Shown in pieces: positions 7,096 through 11,002 of a DNA stretch of 11,002 nt (position 1 is the first letter of the stretch; the number at the start of each line of letters is the position of its first letter). Location of the stretch: the NCBI GenBank assembly GCA_044220725.1, contig JBGAQN010000079.1:1-11002 (forward strand), read 5' to 3'. The stretch is from Phosphoribacter sp044220725. GTDB taxonomy: Bacteria > Actinomycetota > Actinomycetes > Actinomycetales > Dermatophilaceae. The position numbers and the translations under genes are program-made. The notes under the pieces are model-generated. The model did not search any database, was not told the DNA's origin, and saw nothing but the letters and a program-made list of their open reading frames with translations.

Positions 7096-9489
7096 GTGGC
7101 CAGCAGCTCGGGACGACGCCCGGTGAGCGTCGAAGTCATCGAGCCGCGGATGGCCGACCGCGTGCGGCGCGCCTCCGACGTCTATTTCCTGTTGCTGTAT
7201 GCCGTCCTGGCGGCGGTGGCGATCACGCTCGGCAACCTTGCCGTGGGCACAGCGGATGCGCTGGAACAGGATCTGGCCCTAGCCACCGGCGGCCTGCCAC
7301 GACTGCTGCTGCAACTGTTCTCCTGGGTCGCCGGAGTCGGCGTGCTCATCCTGCCCATCGGTGTCGGCGCCGACTTGCTCGTCCGCTCGCGAGGCTGGCA
7401 GTTCGTGCAGGCGCTCTTGGCCGCCGGTGCGGCGGCTGGGATTGCGATGCTCATCAAGGCTGCCATCCTCGACGGGCAGTTCACCCAGGTGCTCGCCGCG
7501 CTCACTCGGCCACTGCGCACCGCGGGTCGAACCAATCCACTCGACGTCCTCGTCGTCGCCCTCGTGGCGCTGGTCGTCGTCGCGAACATCAGCGGGCGAC
7601 GCTGGCTGGCCACGCTCGCCCCGCTGGTTATCGGATCCCTGCTGGTCACGGGCTTTCTCGCCGGGGCCAACACGGCGCTGGCCTTGCTCTGCTCCTTCCT
7701 GCTCGGGGCGATCGTCGGGCACGCCGTCCGCTTCGCCTTCGGCACCTCCTCGACCCGGGCGCCTGGCACGGCCATCGCCCGGGAGTTGGTGTCGGCCGGC
7801 GCCCCGTTGCAGACCCTCGAGCTGGTCGATGAGTATGAGGAAGGCGCACGGGTCTATCGGGGGCTCACCCCCAGTGGGTCGATCGACGTCCACGTGTTCG
7901 ACCGAGACACCTTCGGGTTGGCCTCGGGCCGACGGCTGCTCAATCGCTTGCGCCTGCGGGGCGCGACCGCACGGGCACCCTCGTTCACGCTGCGGTCGGC
8001 CCTGGAACACCGCAGCCTGCAAGCCCTGGCGATCCGCTGGGCGGGGGTGTGGGCGCCGTTCCCCCTGGCGGTGTGCGACGTCGACGGAGCCACCGCCGTG
8101 CTGGCTGTCACCCGGGTCGACGGTGTGCCCCTGCGCGTGCTCGGCGAAAACCTCACCGAGGACCAAGCCCGCGCCGTCGTGCGGATGCTCGTGGCGCTGC
8201 AAGAGCACCGCATCGCCTTCCGGGGCCTGACCAGGGACAACGTCGTCATTCTCCCCGACGGAATGGCTGGTCTGACCTCGATCGGCGAGGGTGACGTCGG
8301 CGGTGACGACATCGCTCGACGGGCCGACGCAGCCCAGATCCTCGTTATGCTCGCGGTTGCTCTTGGAGCCGAGCGGGCCGTCGAGTTGGCCCTCGACGAG
8401 GCCGGGACTGCGACGGTGTCCCGGACCTTGCCGCTGCTTCAGCCGTTAGCTTTGGGTCGAGAATTGCGACGTGAGCTCAAGGCGCGTAAGGGCCTGCTCG
8501 ACGACCTTCGGGAGGCGGTGCTCGCCCTCGAGGGAAGCCGGGAACAGCCGGCGACCATCGAGTTGCGCCGAGTCACCGTCAAGGGCCTGCTCACCCTCGT
8601 CGGCGGCGCGGTCGCGGCATACATCGTCCTGCCGCAACTAGCCCAAGTCGACTTCGGGGCGGTCCTGGCTCGCGCCCAGTGGCCCTGGGCGGTCGCCAGC
8701 CTTGCCGCCGCCATCTTGACCTTCATCGGAGCCTCCCTCGTGCTCACCGGGTCGGTCCCCACCTCGTTGAGGTTCGCGAGGACCTTGATGACCCAGTTGT
8801 CTGTTGCCTTCAGTGGGCTGGTCGCGCCGGCAGCGATCGGCAACATTGCACTCAACACCCGATACCTGCAGCGCTCTGGCGTCCCAGCGGCGGCGGCGGG
8901 AGCTTCGGTGGGGTTGGCTCAGGTCTTCCAATTCAGCAGCTATGCGATCTTGCTGGGCCTGTCCGGAGTCGTGGCCGGCACCTCGGCGCAGGCGTCGTTC
9001 AGTCCGCCGCCGAAGCTCGTGGCGGCGATGCCGGTCGTGCTGCTGGTCATCGTCGGGTTGCTGGCCGTGCCCAGAGTCCGCCGGTTTCTGCGCGAGCGGG
9101 TGCTCAACCAGCTGCGCGCCGTCCTGCCGCACATCCTCGGGGTCTTCCAGCGCCCTCGCAAGCTCGCCGAACTCTTCGGCGGGGCGCTCCTGTTGGACAT
9201 CTCCTTTGTCGCTGCGCTGTATTGCGCGACGAGGGCGTTTGGGGCGCAGCCGCCGGTCGCGGCAGTCGCCGTGGTGTATTTCGCGGGGGCGATCATCGGA
9301 TCGGCAGTGCCGACGCCCGGTGGCCTGGGCGGCATTGAGGCCGCCCTGTCGGCGGGCCTTATCGCCGTCGGGGTGGACAGCGGAACTGCGGTCTCCTCGG
9401 TCCTGCTTTATCGGATCGTCACCTATTGGCTGCCGATCCCGTTCGGGTGGGTGTCGATCAATCACCTGACCAAGATCGACGCGATCTGA
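7096..9489 (+). CDS. LPG-synthase-type (UPF0104/YbhN-like) membrane protein with pseudokinase domain
   Basis: This 797-residue integral membrane protein has three parts. Residues 30-212 hold about six predicted helices. Residues 225-470 look like a kinase fold of the ABC1/aminoglycoside-kinase kind, with N382 kept in RDNVVIL; the catalytic aspartate position reads G377 and the DFG position reads SIG, so it is probably inactive. From about 490 to the end is a multi-helix LPG_synthase_TM (UPF0104) domain with the hallmark VPTPGGLGGIEAALS. That domain is known in lysyl-phosphatidylglycerol synthases as the flippase part, but there is no aminoacyl-transferase domain here, so lipid lysinylation is not implied. 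A role in lipid or isoprenoid-lipid translocation is inferred. The start GTG 7096 has AGGA seven bases upstream; GTG 7078 would add six residues without a site. Similar fusions exist in actinobacteria, from memory. Confidence 0.85.
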   Translation: MASSSGRRPVSVEVIEPRMADRVRRASDVYFLLLYAVLAAVAITLGNLAVGTADALEQDLALATGGLPRLLLQLFSWVAGVGVLILPIGVGADLLVRSRGWQFVQALLAAGAAAGIAMLIKAAILDGQFTQVLAALTRPLRTAGRTNPLDVLVVALVALVVVANISGRRWLATLAPLVIGSLLVTGFLAGANTALALLCSFLLGAIVGHAVRFAFGTSSTRAPGTAIARELVSAGAPLQTLELVDEYEEGARVYRGLTPSGSIDVHVFDRDTFGLASGRRLLNRLRLRGATARAPSFTLRSALEHRSLQALAIRWAGVWAPFPLAVCDVDGATAVLAVTRVDGVPLRVLGENLTEDQARAVVRMLVALQEHRIAFRGLTRDNVVILPDGMAGLTSIGEGDVGGDDIARRADAAQILVMLAVALGAERAVELALDEAGTATVSRTLPLLQPLALGRELRRELKARKGLLDDLREAVLALEGSREQPATIELRRVTVKGLLTLVGGAVAAYIVLPQLAQVDFGAVLARAQWPWAVASLAAAILTFIGASLVLTGSVPTSLRFARTLMTQLSVAFSGLVAPAAIGNIALNTRYLQRSGVPAAAAGASVGLAQVFQFSSYAILLGLSGVVAGTSAQASFSPPPKLVAAMPVVLLVIVGLLAVPRVRRFLRERVLNQLRAVLPHILGVFQRPRKLAELFGGALLLDISFVAALYCATRAFGAQPPVAAVAVVYFAGAIIGSAVPTPGGLGGIEAALSAGLIAVGVDSGTAVSSVLLYRIVTYWLPIPFGWVSINHLTKIDAI

Positions 9490-9506
9490 GGGAGCCGGCG
9501 CTCGCC

Positions 9507-9541
9507 CGCCCCCGCGTCTAATGCTCGCCCCCGCGTCGAAT
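9507..9541. repeat. Two near-identical 16-bp repeats in the convergent gap
   Basis: CGCCCCCGCGTCTAAT (9507-9522) and CGCCCCCGCGTCGAAT (9526-9541) match at 15 of 16 bases with a 19-bp period. They lie in the 121-bp gap between the convergent membrane-protein and FHA genes. A second short repeat, GCCAACACT, occurs at 9543-9551 and 9595-9603. No promoter is expected here. No strong terminator hairpin is visible; a 4-bp GAGC/GCTC stem near 9492-9503 is too weak to call. Confidence 0.5.
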
Positions 9542-9610
9542 CGCCAACACTCGGCTGAGATTTCGCAGGTTCTGGGGCTTCCAGGCGCAGACTTGCCAAC
9601 ACTGAAGCGG

Positions 9611-10513
9611 CTACTCGGCGGAGGCGGCCTTCTCTTCGGGGGTGGCGGGGCGGACAACGATGCGGGTCCAGGCCCCGACGTAGATTCGGTCATCGTCGCC
9701 GAGTTCGCGCTTGGGCCCGACCTCGATCGGGTCCTCGGGCAACGCGTCGCCCGCATCGCCGACGAACGTCCCGTTGGACGAGCCGAGGTCTTCGACGAAC
9801 CAGCGGGTCCCGTCGGTCGTCAGTTGAGCGTGCCGACGGCTCACCCCTGAGTCGGTCGTGCAGTCGATGTCTGGAGTGATGTTCTTGCTCGCCGACACCC
9901 GGCCCACGAGGGCACTGCGGACCGTCAGCGGGACGACGACCGGCAACCCGGGCGAGGGCATCGGGTCGTCGGCCTCCTGCACGGCATACCAATCGGGGTC
10001 GATCCACACTTCGGCGACCCACTCCAGCGGGATCGCCGGGGGGATACCGCTGCCAGGCGTCAGCGCCGGGGTGCGGGCCTCGCCAGCATCAGGTATGCCG
10101 CCCGCCTCGCCCTCGCCCGCGGCCCTGCCACCCGGGTCGGGGGCACCGCCCGACGGGGGAGCGGACGGCATCTCTGAGGCCGGGGACTGGGCCGCCTCGG
10201 CAGCCGCGCCGGCCGAGCCACCCTCGGCAGCCGCCCCAGCCGAGCCACCCTCGGCAGCCTCGGCGCTCACGGTGCCCCGTGGCATCGCCCCGGTCGTGAA
10301 GTCGTAGCCGCACGCCTCGCAGAAGAGGCTCTCGGGGACGTTGTCCGTCGTGCAGTTCGGGCAGGTGAGTCCGCTGGGAGCAGCAGGTGGCACAACGGTG
10401 CTGCCCTCAGGCGCGCTTGGTCCGGGCGATTGGGAGGAGTCAATCTGAGCGCCACACGTGTCGCAGTAGTCCCCTGCCGTCGAGTCGTGGCCATTGGGGC
10501 AGACGTAGCTCAC
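9611..10513 (-). CDS. Double zinc-ribbon and FHA-domain protein
   Basis: This 300-residue protein starts with two zinc ribbons: ligands C5, H9, C17, C20 in the first, and C51, C54, C65, C68 in the second. A low-complexity Ala/Gly/Pro/Glu linker follows (about 75-160), including a 9-residue tandem repeat. The C-terminus is an FHA domain with the key residues G204-R205, S225-R-R-H228 and SSNGTF with N247, which bind phosphothreonine peptides. The protein should be a cytosolic adaptor in Ser/Thr phosphorylation signalling, with the ribbons binding protein or nucleic acid. The GTG start at 10513 has AGGAGGA seven bases upstream and overlaps the upstream stop by four bases (GTGA), showing translational coupling to the VWA gene. 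A longer in-frame ORF exists, but its extra N-terminus is Arg-rich shadow translation. Kinase partners are not in the window. Domains are clear; the role is inferred. Confidence 0.9.
   Translation of the reverse strand: MSYVCPNGHDSTAGDYCDTCGAQIDSSQSPGPSAPEGSTVVPPAAPSGLTCPNCTTDNVPESLFCEACGYDFTTGAMPRGTVSAEAAEGGSAGAAAEGGSAGAAAEAAQSPASEMPSAPPSGGAPDPGGRAAGEGEAGGIPDAGEARTPALTPGSGIPPAIPLEWVAEVWIDPDWYAVQEADDPMPSPGLPVVVPLTVRSALVGRVSASKNITPDIDCTTDSGVSRRHAQLTTDGTRWFVEDLGSSNGTFVGDAGDALPEDPIEVGPKRELGDDDRIYVGAWTRIVVRPATPEEKAASAE
10196..10259 (-). repeat. In-frame 27-bp tandem repeat in the FHA-protein linker
   Basis: About 2.4 copies of a 27-bp unit occur at 10196-10222, 10223-10249 and 10250-10259 (partial), with two mismatches between the first two. 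The unit encodes nine residues, GGSAGAAAE, in the linker between the zinc ribbons and the FHA domain. Copy number could vary between strains without breaking the frame. Confidence 0.8.
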
Positions 10514-11002
10514 TTCTTGATCCTCCTGGTCTTGGTGGAGGCGGTGTCCAAGGCCATCTCGTCGAGTTTCTCGACGGTCTTGCGCAGTCGCACCGTGCCG
10601 GCCTCGGCGTTGTCGATGTCGACGACCTTCTTCAGTCGTGAAGTCATCTCCTCGTCGCCGGTCGTTGCGGCGATCTGTACGGCACGGCCGAGTTTGCGGG
10701 TCGCCCCCGCGTCGTCGCCGACGGCCTTGGCGGCCAACCCGTCCTGGATTGCAGCCGCCAGCTCGGCCTGGCCGGTGTAGCGGGCCACCTGGTCGTCGAT
10801 CCGCGTGGTCAGGGCGTCGTCGTTGGACCACGTCGCCTTGACCAGGGCCTGGGCTTGCACTTCATCGCGAATGACGATCTGCACCCGTGAGGCGAGCTGC
10901 TCCTGCCCGATGCTCTTGGCCGGCAGGCGCACCGCGACGTGGTAGTCCCGGGTCTCATCGGCCCACGCCCCGGTCGGGAAGGCGGCCGTCAGGGGGTTGA
11001 CT
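10510..11002 (-). CDS. VWA-domain-family protein, C-terminal part (runs off the window)
   Basis: Only about the last 163 residues are present; the gene continues past the right edge. The frame is open to 11002, with the entry residues ...WADETRDYHVAVRLPAK. This and the later VARYTGQAELAAAIQDGL and NAEAGTVRLRKTV...DEMALDTASTKT blocks resemble the C-terminal region of actinobacterial VWA-domain proteins that sit beside FHA/zinc-ribbon genes; this is recognition from memory. The MIDAS metal site of the VWA domain itself would be upstream and cannot be seen. The C-terminus looks like a beta-rich domain followed by helices, with a basic tail (RRIKK). The stop overlaps the next gene's GTG by four bases, so the two are co-translated. 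The ATG-like GTG at 10932 is internal, not the start. Confidence 0.8.
   Translation of the reverse strand, partial: VNPLTAAFPTGAWADETRDYHVAVRLPAKSIGQEQLASRVQIVIRDEVQAQALVKATWSNDDALTTRIDDQVARYTGQAELAAAIQDGLAAKAVGDDAGATRKLGRAVQIAATTGDEEMTSRLKKVVDIDNAEAGTVRLRKTVEKLDEMALDTASTKTRRIKK
10521..10527 (-). promoter_or_regulatory. Ribosome binding site of the FHA gene
   Basis: On the minus strand AGGAGGA lies seven bases before the GTG at 10513, inside the end of the VWA gene. It is the strongest ribosome site in the window and fixes the start of the FHA protein. Confidence 0.85.

Larger units (their letters stand above)
28..10100. repeat. Dispersed 8-mer CGGCATAC, 21 copies
   Basis: Copies on the + strand begin at 28, 693, 2189, 3517, 4162, 4481, 5441, 5453, 5602, 6069, 6992, 7061, 8615 and 9982. 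The reverse form GTATGCCG begins at 1021, 1729, 3599, 4411, 5914, 7197 and 10093. Every GCATAC hexamer I found on the + strand is preceded by CG, so the 8-mer is the true unit. Copies fall in coding and intergenic DNA and in several frames. The role is unknown. Confidence 0.75.

Noticed and set aside
6420..7832. Plus-strand open frame of 470 codons in another frame
   Set aside because: It bridges the aminotransferase and the membrane protein with Ser/Arg-rich sequence and no domain; both real genes read through in their own frames.
7096..9489. Lysyl-phosphatidylglycerol synthase (MprF/LysX-type) enzyme
   Set aside because: Only the membrane domain is present; no aminoacyl-transferase or lysyl-tRNA synthetase domain is found.
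8638..9756. Minus-strand open frame of 372 codons opposite the membrane domain
   Set aside because: It is charged and Arg-rich, and lies opposite the conserved PTPGGLGG membrane domain.
28..10100. CRISPR-like array from the repeated 8-mer
   Set aside because: The copies are irregularly spaced, in both orientations and inside genes, with no array or cas genes.
10514..10831. N-terminal extension of the FHA protein
   Set aside because: The 106 extra residues are Arg-rich, overlap the VWA gene in another frame and lack a start site; the GTG at 10513 has a strong ribosome site.

Overview
The window is about 70% GC by eye, densely packed, uses GTG as well as ATG starts, and carries typical high-GC actinobacterial families: a CsoR-type copper operon, a soluble P450, a Phd/PIN toxin-antitoxin pair, a zinc-ribbon/FHA protein and its VWA neighbour. 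It reads as chromosomal DNA of a high-GC actinobacterium. The style recalls Intrasporangiaceae, but that is a guess without a database search. There is no tRNA, rRNA, insertion sequence, phage gene or CRISPR array.

Layout, left to right. (1) 28-2626: a copper-efflux operon on the + strand. A palindromic CsoR-like operator overlaps a -10 box, followed by a CopZ-type chaperone and a complete Cu(I) P1B-ATPase. (2) 2697-4874: an alpha/beta hydrolase and a cytochrome P450, 21 bp apart and probably co-transcribed. (3) 4883-5556: a compact toxin-antitoxin operon with a clear -35/-10 promoter, an operator-like palindrome on the -10 box, a Phd/YefM-type antitoxin and a PIN toxin overlapping it by one base. 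(4) 5621-7012: a class III PLP aminotransferase. (5) 7096-9489: a large membrane protein with six N-terminal helices, a kinase-like domain lacking its catalytic aspartates, and a C-terminal LPG-synthase-type membrane domain. (6) 9611-11002, minus strand: a double zinc-ribbon/FHA protein whose GTG start overlaps the stop of a VWA-family protein that runs off the right edge.

The genes form separate small units rather than one pathway. The copper genes act together in export. The toxin-antitoxin pair is self-contained. The FHA and VWA proteins are probably part of a larger Ser/Thr-phosphorylation-linked cluster beyond the right edge.

The strongest signal not explained by genes is an 8-mer, CGGCATAC/GTATGCCG. 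It occurs 21 times on the two strands together, against well under one expected from base composition. It appears in several reading frames, in both orientations and between genes, and it accounts for the only two in-frame ATA codons I could find. This points to a DNA-level signal or mutational bias of unknown role. Other items of note are the copper operator/promoter overlap, the toxin-antitoxin control region, the pseudokinase-membrane fusion, several leaderless-looking starts and a few short direct repeats.
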